From NCBI GenBank assembly GCA_002077045.2, contig KZ111143.1, positions 346,588-410,587 on the forward strand: a stretch of 64,000 nt of DNA, in the 5' to 3' direction. This DNA comes from Rachicladosporium sp. CCFEE 5018 (taxonomy: Eukaryota; Ascomycota; Dothideomycetes; Cladosporiales; Cladosporiaceae). The position numbers and the translations under genes are program-made. The notes under the pieces are model-generated. The model worked only from the letters and a program-made list of their open reading frames with translations, did no database searches and was not told the DNA's origin. Position 1 is the first letter of the stretch. Each line of letters begins with the position of its first letter. Positions 33,543 to 43,191 of this stretch are shown here, piece after piece.

Positions 33543-34618
33543 ATGTCTGCGACGCGGTCGCTGGACTCTCTCGTGCCCGTTACGCCCGGGCAGCACATGG
33601 CGGCCCACGACAAGTCCATATTAGAGGAAGAGGAATATGAGTACGTCACCTTTGGCTTGATTGGGGAGCATGGATGGGCGAAGATTGGGGGTGAAGGCAT
33701 GGGGAGAGGATGTTTGGCTGACTGAAGTGGTGTAGCTATGAGAGTCTGCCGCCCAACTTCTCGCTCGCGGCGAACATGGTCGCGGGGGCGTTCGCGGGGA
33801 TCGCGGTGAGTTGAAATAGAGGATTGAGGTACGGGCAAGCGCTGATATCGGCACAGGAACACTCCGTCATGTATCCGATCGATTTGCTTAAGGTAGGTGG
33901 CGCAGAATAAAGTAGCGGTCGGGTCAAGGCCAGGAGCTAATCAATCCGGTAGACACGAATGCAAGTCGTCAACCCTACACCAGCAGCGATATACACCGGA
34001 CTTGGGAATGCGATAGCAACGATATCACGAGTAGAAGGGTACATGTCATTATGGAGAGGACTGTCAAGCGTGATAGTAGGAGCAGGTCCGGCGCACGCAG
34101 TGTACTTTGCGACTTACGAGGCCGTAAAGCAGGCCATGGGTGGGAATGCAGCGGGCCATCACCCTTTAGCAGCAGGTGAGCAATCTCCTGTGCCGAAGTG
34201 CACACGGGAGCTGACACGTTCTAAACAGCAACAAGCGGCGCCTGCGCAACAATAGCAAGCGACGCCTTCATGAACCCCTTCGACGTAATAAAACAACGCA
34301 TGCAACTCCACGGCTCGACGCACCGAACCCTCTCCTCCTGCGCCCGCACAGTCTTCCGAAACGAAGGTCTTCGAGCTTTCTACGTCTCCTACCCCACAAC
34401 CCTCGCCATGACAGTACCCTTCACGGCACTACAATTCACAGCCTACGAAAGCATAACGAAAGTCATGCAACGGCGGCGAAGACCAGGATACGACCCACTC
34501 ACACATTGCGCGGCCGGAGGACTAGCTGGAGGTGTGGCAGCGGCGGCGACAACGCCACTGGATGTTGTGAAGACGCTACTGCAGACGAGGGGGAGCAGTA
34601 CGGATGCGGAGATACGGC
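33543..34618 (+). CDS. MRS3/4: Mitoferrin-type iron carrier, copy B, truncated by gap
   Basis: Exons 33543-33640, 33736-33805, 33857-33892, 33953-34175 and 34229 to the gap at 34618. It carries the first two carrier repeats and the third signature TTPLDVVKTLLQ, then breaks off. Joined at the identical overlap, the copy at window position 1 would supply the remaining codons to the stop at 766. Confidence 0.9.
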
Positions 34619-34718
34619 NNNNNNNNNNNNNNNNNNNNNNNNNNNNNNNNNNNNNNNNNNNNNNNNNNNNNNNNNNNNNNNNNNNNNNNNNNNNNNNNNN
34701 NNNNNNNNNNNNNNNNNN
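34619..34718. other. Assembly gap (100 N)
   Basis: Exactly 100 N between broken mitoferrin copy B and the truncated gene at 34719. Confidence 0.98.
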
Positions 34719-35635
34719 CGTTGGCCAATACAAGCGAGTCTACGCCAAGGTCACCTCGGGAAAACGAAGGTTCCTCGAGGAATGCGGCTCTTGAGGACCC
34801 AAATGCAGCGGACAGTGCAGCGGTTTGGGACGAGGCGTCTAGTGACGCAAGTAGGCCCGCGCCAACATCGCTAACAGATAGCCATGGTCCCACCAAGAAC
34901 GCAGCCGTCAATGCCTTCAGAGTGGCCATCAACGCAACGGTCACGTATGGTACGTTCGTCGACACGAGTACGCTCGCGCCGGCATCACCTCGATTCAGCG
35001 AAAGTACGCCCGAGACCACTTATTGTGATGACTCGGAAGCGGACGGCGGTGCAACGCTTTTGGATGAAGCGTGTGACAATTCGTGTTCAGCCGCGCCGTC
35101 AACACTCCCTGCAAGCCAACCCGCGCCCGAGGGACTGACGACTTGTAGGGCACAGACCGACGACACAGCAACTCATTCGGACACAGCAGGCGTCGATCCA
35201 GAATCGGCTGCGCCTGCGCCAATAGCCGCGAGCGAGAACGCGCCCGCCGTCACGACTTTAGCGCCGTCCACCTCACCTCACCTACCTACCGCCGCAGGAC
35301 TGACGAAGGGCAGACTCCCGACGCTCAACGCCATGGTGGCTTCCGGCTATCTCAAGGTTGTAGCAGGATCCTCGACAGATAGTGGTATCAGGGAACCCTT
35401 CGAAAAACCTGAAAAGAAGGAGGTACGGGAGCCGCCACGAGAAGAACCACTGGCCTTCGATGAGCGGCCGCTTTATCTTTGGGCGGACATCGCGTATTAT
35501 GATAAGAGACATCAAGTGCCCGTTAAGCTACGCCCGGGGGTGCCTGCTGCAGCTGCAGTGAGATGGGGTGTGTGCGATGAAGCGCGTCTTGAGACGCCGG
35601 CTTGCGAATTTTCAGGGTGCGTGGGATGGATGTAG
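34719..35635 (+). CDS. Ala/Ser/Thr-rich protein of unknown function, 5' end in gap
   Basis: Open from the gap edge to a TAG at 35633-35635, about 304 codons. Most of it is disordered, rich in Ala, Ser, Thr, Pro and Asp. The C-terminal quarter is more ordered: GRLPTLNAMVASGYLKVVAG, a charged EKPEKKEVREPPREEP stretch, then RPLYLWADIAYYDKRHQVPV. I do not recognise a family. It is on the opposite strand to the gene cut by the gap at 12303, so the two ends are not one gene. Confidence 0.6.
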
Positions 35636-35861
35636 TCGCCGCGACATAGAGGGATTTGAGACAGCCATTCGTTGTTGATGGAGTTGACCGCTTTGAGCGT
35701 GCTGCGACTACAGGATTATATACGTGAGCGAGCGCACGTAGCCGCAGGAGTAAACGCAAATGTCCGGAGGGCACAATCGAGAAGATGTAGGAGAGGGTAG
35801 TAACCTGCCTTCTTTTCGCGGACGTATCACAGGAATTTGCCTCAGTTCACTAGTGCCAGAC

Positions 35862-37850
35862 TCAGTCAATCTCCATCAGCACATCCACCACAGCATCCAA
35901 CCAACCCTCCCACCACTTCACCTTCTTCTTCCCCACCACAGCTTCTACCACCGCCCTTCTCGCTCTTCCCTCCCCTTCAGTCTCGCCCTCCTTCCCATCT
36001 TCCATCCACTCCCGTTCCGCCCTCTCCACAGCCCGCCGCACAACAGCCTCTTCGTCCTCATCCCCATACAGCTCGCACCTCTCGCACTGACTGCACTTGC
36101 CTCCAGCAGGCCGAAAATGCTGGCAAAAGTGCTGATACCCTTCCTTTGCCGTGATCTCGCAGCGACAGGTGTAGCACATTGTGTAGCCGCAGTTGCAGAC
36201 TAGCTTGTTACAGCCGGATGCTTTGACGAAGGAGAGATGGCAGCGAGGGCATGTTCGCTTGATGGCTGCGGTTGCGGAGGTCTCGATGAGGGTGCGGAGG
36301 GAAGTACGAGCATTGGAGAAGCAAGTGTGTTGATCGATCCAGGGTGCGAGACAGGTTGTGCAGGTCGCTGTGGCGCAGTCTTCGTTGAGGCAGTGGAATC
36401 TGGGTGATCGGCAGTGGATGCGGACGCGAGCGTAGGACGTCTGGAGAATCGCAATGAATGGAGGGAAGATATGAGAGAGGAGGTAGAGGACGGAGGCGAA
36501 GAGGAGGAGAGGAGCAACGAAGAAAGTAGAGATGAGTGCTGAGATGATGAGGAGTACTTGAACCCCAGGTGGTGTACGGGAGAAGACCAGGCGGGTGATT
36601 TCCTTGGCAGGTCGCCACGTCGGCCGCGGAGGATCCTCGACTTCTGCGTAGTCGCAGAGTGGGCAACGTCGAAGTGGCATCTGACTCTTGGCTAGTGCTT
36701 GCCGTGTGAGACGCTTCTGAAATTCAGTCCAGACGTCGTCAGTGCCTGAAATGTCCAGAGCCCGCTCCGCAAGTCGTCTTGGGATAGCACCTGGACATTC
36801 AGTAGAGCTCGGCCTAAAGCATCGCAATGTAGATTTGTCCCAGTGAACGCTTCGTGCCCAGCCTTGACCGTAGACAGCTTCGTTCGCTGTCCGTAGAATG
36901 CACTCGAAGCAAAGACAGTGACACAGATCATCGCAGGTAGCAAGGCGTTCGAATGTAACAGAAGCAAAGCAGCACTCACAATCGAAGGTCGCCTCAGCCT
37001 CCTCCGCTTCGGTCTCGTTGAGCTCTTTTGCTAGCGCGAGGTCGGCAGAGAGCTGATCCTGTCTGGCATTGGTTATGACCGGTGCAACGAACAGCTCATG
37101 AAGCTCGCGGTCCAGTACTGTGCTTCCTGTCTGACGCACGGCGGGGACACTGGCGTTTGCATGAGCCGCCTCCGCCCGCCAGAAGAGCGCAGGATGGTCT
37201 TGCTCAGCTACTGGAGCAGCTCGCCTCGTCCAGAACATTGGCAGCGTGAGTGGAAAGCGCCATGCCTTGCTCACGAGCTGCTGCAAAGTGGGTCGCGACA
37301 GAGTGTAGGATGCGTTGTTCTCTGCCATGACGGCCTTGATCGTCGAGTGGCTCAGCGTTTTGAACTCCTGATACAAGAGCTGCTTCACGGCCGTCTGATA
37401 TTTCTCGCCCCGAAAAGTCTCCTCCAATAGCAAGGACCTCCGTTGTCGCGACGGAGCAGAGACAGCGCCAGTCGCAGCGTCTTCCTTCGCGGGCAGTCTC
37501 AGCATCTGAGCAGCCCTTGCTCGCATACCGGAGCTCACGGCATCTCTTCTACGCGTGAGCAGTCGCTCAGCGACTATTTGTGCCCTGCTGTCTTCGCTGA
37601 CCCGCTCTAGCATCTCGCGCAAGGCCTCGATCTCAACATCAGGAAACGCGTCCACGAGTGTCCCTAGGGCAGCGTTGAGCCCTTCCAGCTGCTCTTGGTC
37701 TGCCTCTATCACGTGGTCTGGCTGCACACAATCTGGGTCATATAGTGGCGTGATAGTCTCGTTACCGCTGCCGGTGCTGCGAAATGGTCTGAAGAAGTCG
37801 GCCTTGCTCTTCCACAGGCGGCGCGTTTGCGGGATAGGGACATGGTCCAT
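35862..37850 (-). CDS. RBR-type E3 ubiquitin ligase with a membrane hairpin
   Basis: Single exon, 662 residues. RBR ligases take ubiquitin from an E2 onto a RING2 cysteine and pass it to substrate. A CUE-like helical segment (VDAFPDVEIEALREML) lies near residue 50. RING1 begins CECCFASVTFERLATC. After CPLCDYAEVEDP comes a hydrophobic hairpin of about 40 residues (VQVLLIISALISTFF, then LLLFASVLYLLSHIF), then the second half of an IBR (CLNEDCATATCTTC) and RING2 CPRCHLSFVKASGCNKLVC with the candidate catalytic Cys in SGCN. The C-terminus is acidic then basic. The hairpin suggests that the enzyme sits in a membrane. A 16-bp palindrome lies 124 bp upstream. Confidence 0.85.
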   Translation of the reverse strand: MDHVPIPQTRRLWKSKADFFRPFRSTGSGNETITPLYDPDCVQPDHVIEADQEQLEGLNAALGTLVDAFPDVEIEALREMLERVSEDSRAQIVAERLLTRRRDAVSSGMRARAAQMLRLPAKEDAATGAVSAPSRQRRSLLLEETFRGEKYQTAVKQLLYQEFKTLSHSTIKAVMAENNASYTLSRPTLQQLVSKAWRFPLTLPMFWTRRAAPVAEQDHPALFWRAEAAHANASVPAVRQTGSTVLDRELHELFVAPVITNARQDQLSADLALAKELNETEAEEAEATFDCECCFASVTFERLATCDDLCHCLCFECILRTANEAVYGQGWARSVHWDKSTLRCFRPSSTECPGAIPRRLAERALDISGTDDVWTEFQKRLTRQALAKSQMPLRRCPLCDYAEVEDPPRPTWRPAKEITRLVFSRTPPGVQVLLIISALISTFFVAPLLLFASVLYLLSHIFPPFIAILQTSYARVRIHCRSPRFHCLNEDCATATCTTCLAPWIDQHTCFSNARTSLRTLIETSATAAIKRTCPRCHLSFVKASGCNKLVCNCGYTMCYTCRCEITAKEGYQHFCQHFRPAGGKCSQCERCELYGDEDEEAVVRRAVERAEREWMEDGKEGETEGEGRARRAVVEAVVGKKKVKWWEGWLDAVVDVLMEID

Positions 37851-38700
37851 ATCGGCGTCAAATATGAGTCTGGCATACGAGCATAGACATGTGTACGCGC
37901 AGGGCTATATGGGTGTAGTAGGTGACAGTGTGTGGTGAGGTACGAGGAAGGCGCTTGTAGAAGGTACAGTAGAACCTCCACGTGGAGGTCCCCGTGGAGG
38001 TCGTCCAGAAGCCAAGGAAAGCTTGACGACACGTCCGACAGCGTTAGAATGTACCTTGTCTAACGTCTTTACCAGTCCTTTGCCGGCCTCGAAGCTTCTG
38101 CTCGCCAAAACATCGTGGCCACCAAAGCGGTTGCAGCTGCACAGGGCAATTGGGCTGGTCAGACCACCCTGCCGCAGCCCGTCCTGCAAGCCACCTCCAC
38201 CCATCGATCAGCTCGCAGGCACGTTGACGTCCCTACCTGCTGACACGTGAAATGAATGCCATCCGTGTCAGTTTCGCAGCAGCAACCTTCAGATGCACGT
38301 CCGCTGTTGTGCGCGCCGAGGGGCTTTCGAGAATAGTGATGTCGGTCAAAGATCCAGCTGAAAGCACCGCGGCGGTTGGCGTACAGGCTGCTTCGCGTAC
38401 AATGAATGCTGCATGTGGCGAGCTGAAGGTGGTGGCGCTCAGATATATGTTCCCGTTCCATGGAGGTTGCAGTCTCGTCTGCTCTGCAGCGCACCTCCTT
38501 CCCTTCCTCAGAAGATCGAAACGCTTCCTACTGGAATCCACGCGTCTTCCACGTCAGATCTGGTATAGAGTTCCGGTGAGAGAAGAACAGACCATTTACT
38601 TCATTTCGTCATCTCTCACAAGGGCAGCGGCACACTGCGGTTCTGCTGCAGTCTGGCCGGTAGCAGCGTTTTCAATACTATAGGCACTTGGGGAAGCGAC
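37851..38700. other. Intergenic between divergent RBR ligase and P450 genes
   Basis: A 143-codon plus-strand frame (38252-38683) sits just before the P450 start but shows no domain or family likeness. I treat the region as shared promoter. Confidence 0.45.
37974..37989. promoter_or_regulatory. 16-bp perfect palindrome with CACGTG core
   Basis: ACCTCCACGTGGAGGT reads the same on both strands and holds an E-box. CGTGGAGGTC, its right half with the next base (37981-37990), is repeated at 37993-38002. It is 124 bp upstream of the RBR ligase start, on the promoter side, so a bHLH-type binding site is plausible. Confidence 0.45.
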
Positions 38701-40688
38701 ATGGCAGCGATACGCGAGCTTCTCGGCACCTCTGCCATGAGTATCGTACTACTGGCACTCTCTGGCATCTCTGTAGTTGCTCTGCTCTACACTGTGGTCT
38801 ACCGACTGTACCTGAGCCCGATTGCGAAGTTTCCGGGGCCGAAGCTCGCAGCGCGCTCATCGGCATACACCTTCTACTACGATGTCGTGAAGCGCGGTAA
38901 ACTACCGTGGGAACTTGAGCGACTGCACGAGAAGTATGGTCCGTATCCCGCCTTCATCGTTATTGATCATTCGGCACAAAACTGACCTCGACCAGGGCCT
39001 ATCGTTCGCATCACGCCTTGGGAAGTCCATATCGTCGACCCTGACTTTTACGATGCTCTCTACGCTGGTAGCAACGAGAAGCGGGACAAAGATGCCATGG
39101 CGCTGGGCGGCTTCGGACTCTCCAGGTCTGTGATCGCTACGGCAGGGCACGACTTGCATCGTATGCGTAGGGCGGCTTTGAATCCGTTCTTCTCGAAGCA
39201 GGCTGTGAACAGACTGGAGGCTCGCACGATCCGTGCCAAAATCGACAAGCTATGCGAGCAGCTGAGGCAGCGCAGCGAGACCGGCGAGCCAGTGAATCTC
39301 GAGCATGCGTTCGTGGCAATGACGACTGACATAATGTGAGTAGATTCCCCAAGGCAGGTCTGCAGGTCTGACAAACCTATCGCAGGACCGAATTCTGCTT
39401 CAACCAGTGTTACGACTACTTAGACAGACCCGACTTTTCACCGAAGTATGCCAAGTTGCTCATCACGACAGCCGAATCATCGAATCTATTCCGCTATTGC
39501 CCATTCGTAATCGAATGGTTGATGGCTGCCCCGCCGTGGTTCGTTGAGAAGTTGGATCCCTCCTTGGCACCAGTGCTCACCATGAAATCGGATCAGCTTG
39601 CTCGCATCGAGCTCGTGAAGCAGAGCCTAGGCCGCGGCGAGAAGGAGCCGAAGAACAGAACGATCTTCCATGATCTCATCGAATCGGAAGACCTGCCACC
39701 CGAAGAAAGGTAAGCATACAGGTAACGTTTCGACGTACTGGTCTGACTCTCCCGGCATGTCTCAAGATTGCTGTGCTAATATTATGTACACCACGAGCGC
39801 TCACATTCCTTCACTGCGCTCTCGAGAGTACATCGTCGTTATCTTGCAGCATGATATCTCTCCCTATAGTGCCCTAGATATGATGTCATTTGTTGCGACG
39901 CGGTTGATTGAACCACAAGCGAGGACTTTCTTCTCACTGAGATCTCACGACTTATGCATACAATGGTATCGTATGCAGTTGCTGACCTCTAGTCGCAGGT
40001 CCACAAAGCACCTCGTCGAAGCGGGTCAGATCCTTGTGGTTGCCGGCTCGGTCACGACAGTACATTTCTTAAAGTCGATCCTCTACTTCATCGTCGCGGA
40101 TGCCTCGATCCTGAAGCGCCTCAGTGCAGAGCTGAAGCAAGCGATTCTGGATCCCTACGATCTACCTCCAACTCATGTACTGGAGCAGCTACCGTACTTG
40201 ACAGCCGTCATTAAGGAGTGCTCACGACTTTGCGACGGGGCATCAAGTCGCCTGGCCCGCATAGCACCAGATCGAGATCTTCAATTCAAGCAATGGACGA
40301 TACCCAGAGGAACGTCGGTCAGTATGTCGACTTGGCTACAGCATCACAATGCGGACGTTTTTCCGGACCCGGATAAGTTCGATCCGCAGAGGTGGCTTGG
40401 TGACAGCAAGCTTGATAAGTATCTGGTGAACTTTAGTAGGGTGAGTCTGGACTGTGATCTAGGTGCTCGGCTTTCATTGACGTTCGCCAGGGCACTAGAG
40501 GCTGTCTGGGTATCAACCTTGCCCGATCGGAGATGTACCTCACGGCCGCTACCTTGATCAGACGATTCGAATTTGAGCTGTTTCAGACGAGTCGACGTGA
40601 TGTGGACATGGCGCATGACTTCTTTGTGCCTTACTCCAGCGTCGGTTCGAAGGGTGTACGGGTGCTTGTCAAGAAGTCTATCAGCTGA
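38701..40688 (+). CDS. Cytochrome P450 monooxygenase, membrane-anchored
   Basis: Five exons (38701-38938, 38996-39335, 39386-39709, 39999-40440, 40491-40688) give 513 residues. An N-terminal membrane anchor is followed by the proline-rich KFPGPKLAA hinge and WELERLHEKYG. The K-helix ExxR is E374/R377, the PERF-like region is FDPQRWL, and the heme loop FSRGTRGCLG has Cys453. The I-helix reads AGSVTT (316-321), with Val319 where most P450s have Glu or Asp. The third intron, 289 nt, is several times longer than the others. The sequence resembles the trichodiene-oxygenase-like fungal families, but the substrate cannot be told. Confidence 0.88.
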
Positions 40689-41065
40689 GAGCTGAATAGA
40701 CGCCGCTTTTGTGCGTGGAGATGGGTGTTGCCCCCCACTCATGCTAAAGTCTTCGCACGATCCTAACACTTACGCAAGAATGTTGTTGCCAGCGTTGCAT
40801 GCACGATGATCCAACTGTGGATCAAAATTTGTACCGGCTTCAGTATCGTTGTGGCCCCTTGCTGGCGTTGGAGCTCAGCGCGATTACGTTCACAGGAGCC
40901 GAAGAGGCGCAAGAACAATGTGAAAGTTGTGTAAGTGACAAGGTAGGATCAAATCTTATGCAGCAGCTCATCATGCGAGCAGGCTGTCTGCAGATTGCTA
41001 TGTTAATCGCTGGTCGCCTTGACGCTGAAGACAACGGTGTCAACTACAGACTCCCATGCTCATCC
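40689..41065. other. Intergenic between convergent genes
   Basis: 3' flanks of the P450 and the 2OG oxygenase gene. No gene recognised. Confidence 0.5.
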
Positions 41066-42681
41066 TTATGCCGAGGCCGACTCTGAGTCAGGTCCTGAGT
41101 GGCACGATCCATCGCTGCTACACTCTTCTTCGCTGCTGCCATCCTCATCACTTCCGCATTCTTCCCGATACTTGCGGTCTTCGGCTTCACAATCGAATGC
41201 CCACTTCGCCGCCCAAGCACCGTCATCGATTAAGCCGCGCTGACGTCTCTCTTTTGCCGACGGCACCTGAATGATCAAAGCAGCGTGGCTGTACTGCAGA
41301 CCAAGCGAAGGTTCGTTGCCATACTGTATCAGAAGTCAGCCAGGGCAATTCCCGAGTGGTGAGTATTCGTAACTTACCGCCAGATACGCCGCGCTCACTT
41401 CTCCACCACCGGACTTGTTGAGCCAGACAAGCCTGTGCTTCCTGATCTCGGCTTTCTCGCCACTATAGAAGCTTTTACGCTGCTGCGGCATATCGTCCCC
41501 GGTTTGTAGTCTCTGCAGTGGATATAGATGCTGGGTCGCACGACCTTGAGCATCGCCCGCATCGGAATCGTAGTCATCGTCATAGTCGTCATTGTCATCG
41601 TAGATGTTGTCGCCGGAAAGGGTCGTGCCCACGTGCACCGGAACGCGGAGTGCTCGAGCGGCCTCCCACACCTCCATATCGCTGCCTTTGAGGCAGCGCG
41701 GGAGTAGCTTGGAGTATGTCTTGTGAGCGTGGGGGTACATGTGGTGCAGGTAGACGCCGATGCTGCCTCCATCGAACAAGAAGAAGGGATCCGCAAGCGC
41801 CTTACGGAGCTCTGCGTGGAATGGCAGCACAGCCCCATTGAGGCCATGAGCAGCATTCGTCTGTAGATCGTGCCTCACGGTAGTGTAGAGATTGTATGTC
41901 AATGTGACACGATGACCAGCGATAACCTCATATACCTCGTGCTCACAGTCGCTGTAAAATGCAGCCCACTGCACTGTCACTGCGGAGTTGTCTGACCAGT
42001 TGAAGCGCATGGAACGATCGCTGTTGCGCACCGAGAGATCGCCACCTGTACAGAGTCAGCAATCGGGCCTTACTATAACGATAATTGGAGCCCACCACCT
42101 TCGAATTGGCTGGGAAGGCACACGACCAGACTCCCAATCTGATCTTGACTCCTTGGAGTGTCGACATGCGGCTTGAAGAAGCCTAAGCTATCGCCACCGT
42201 AGACATTGAGCTTGTAGAGCTCAGCTCGGACAGAGCGCTGCTCGTCGTACGATGGGATGAGCAGCTGATCAATGACTGCCACGATGCCACAGCTATAGGG
42301 GCAGAAGTCTGTGCAGAAGTCCGAGTTGTCCAGCTTGAGAGCTTTGCGGTATGACTCGTCCAGAACATCTTGGCCTGCCACACCAAATGTGGCAGCTCCG
42401 CATGCTTGTAGAAGCGACAGCTTAGCTGGGTCGTTGTCATCGCAGGGTAGCTGCAACGTTTGGCCCGTTCCGGAAGGGCCAAATCTGAGAGATACTGGAG
42501 GCACGCTGGGCTCGGTACACGGAGCCTGGAGATCTGCAAGAGCAAATTGACCGCCGCATGCGAAGGTGGCTTCGGTGCGCCTGGCCGAGATCACGGCCTG
42601 GAGTGCAGACACATGCTGCTCTTGACTGGGCTTGTCGGCAGGCTCGGAAGAGGGGGTTGCGATGTCTTGTGGACTGGTCAT
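41066..42681 (-). CDS. 2-oxoglutarate/Fe(II)-dependent oxygenase (prolyl-4-hydroxylase-like fold)
   Basis: Three exons on the minus strand: 42681-42099, 42045-41378 and 41323-41066; 502 residues. An in-frame ATG at 42759 would add 26 residues, but the context of the inner ATG is better. The core has KLNVYGG, the metal-binding HVD of FKPHVDTPRS (about residue 178), SLVVCLPSQFEGGDL across the first intron, WAAFYSDCEHEV, and AGHRVTLTYNLY with the distal His and the 2-oxoglutarate-binding Arg. An acidic Asp/Asp-Tyr stretch lies in the middle. The C-terminal exon ends in a Ser/Glu/Asp-rich tail. Substrate unknown. Confidence 0.85.
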
Positions 42682-43191
42682 TGCAAAATGAAGCTGTCTT
42701 TCTGTGATGTTGCGATGTTGGAGCTGGGAGAAAGTAGGCGGATGGACGATGGCAGGCACGACTTATAGCCAATTTGCAATGGAATGACATCACGTACCTG
42801 CTTTGATAGCTTTGTGTCAACGAGACCTCTAGAGTGTTTGAGTGAGTCAAAGAAGCTTCTTGAGGGATGTTTGCTTCACTTTACCATGCGCAGCTTGTGC
42901 AGAGGTAGCGAAGATACCACGATGATGGTACGGAAACTTGCAGTCCATGGATCTCAATGAAAGACTGTATGCTGTTGATTTTTATGAGTGGTACAAGCTT
43001 CTTGTCAATGAAGTTGCTACCTTCCAGCATGACCTAGCAGCACCACTGCAGCAAGGCAACACTCTACCTGGCGCTTTTGTCGACATGCCAGCATGATCAT
43101 GTCAGATCAAGCGTGTATTGTTGCCAAGGCAAAGACAGTCAGACCCATCCGGCTCCTTCACATCAAGAGTATCGTGCTGCCGTAGTGGGCC
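42682..43191. other. Intergenic
   Basis: Promoter of the 2OG oxygenase gene and 3' flank of the carotenoid oxygenase gene. No gene recognised. Confidence 0.5.

Larger units (their letters stand above)
23486..34618. repeat. Duplicated 11-kb block, copy B
   Basis: Same genes, order and exon structure as 12403-23385, starting at the same base after a gap and reaching 143 bp further into mitoferrin. Its last 593 bp equal window bases 1-593, whereas copy A differs from both. Copy B is therefore the version that belongs with the left end of this window. Confidence 0.95.

Noticed and set aside
34443..35019. Frames crossing the gap at 34619-34718 that join mitoferrin to the downstream gene
   Set aside because: The two sides are different contigs; the apparent fusion is an artefact of translating N.
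38252..38683. 143-codon plus-strand frame upstream of the P450
   Set aside because: No domain and unusual composition, and it overlaps frames on the other strand; more likely promoter sequence.
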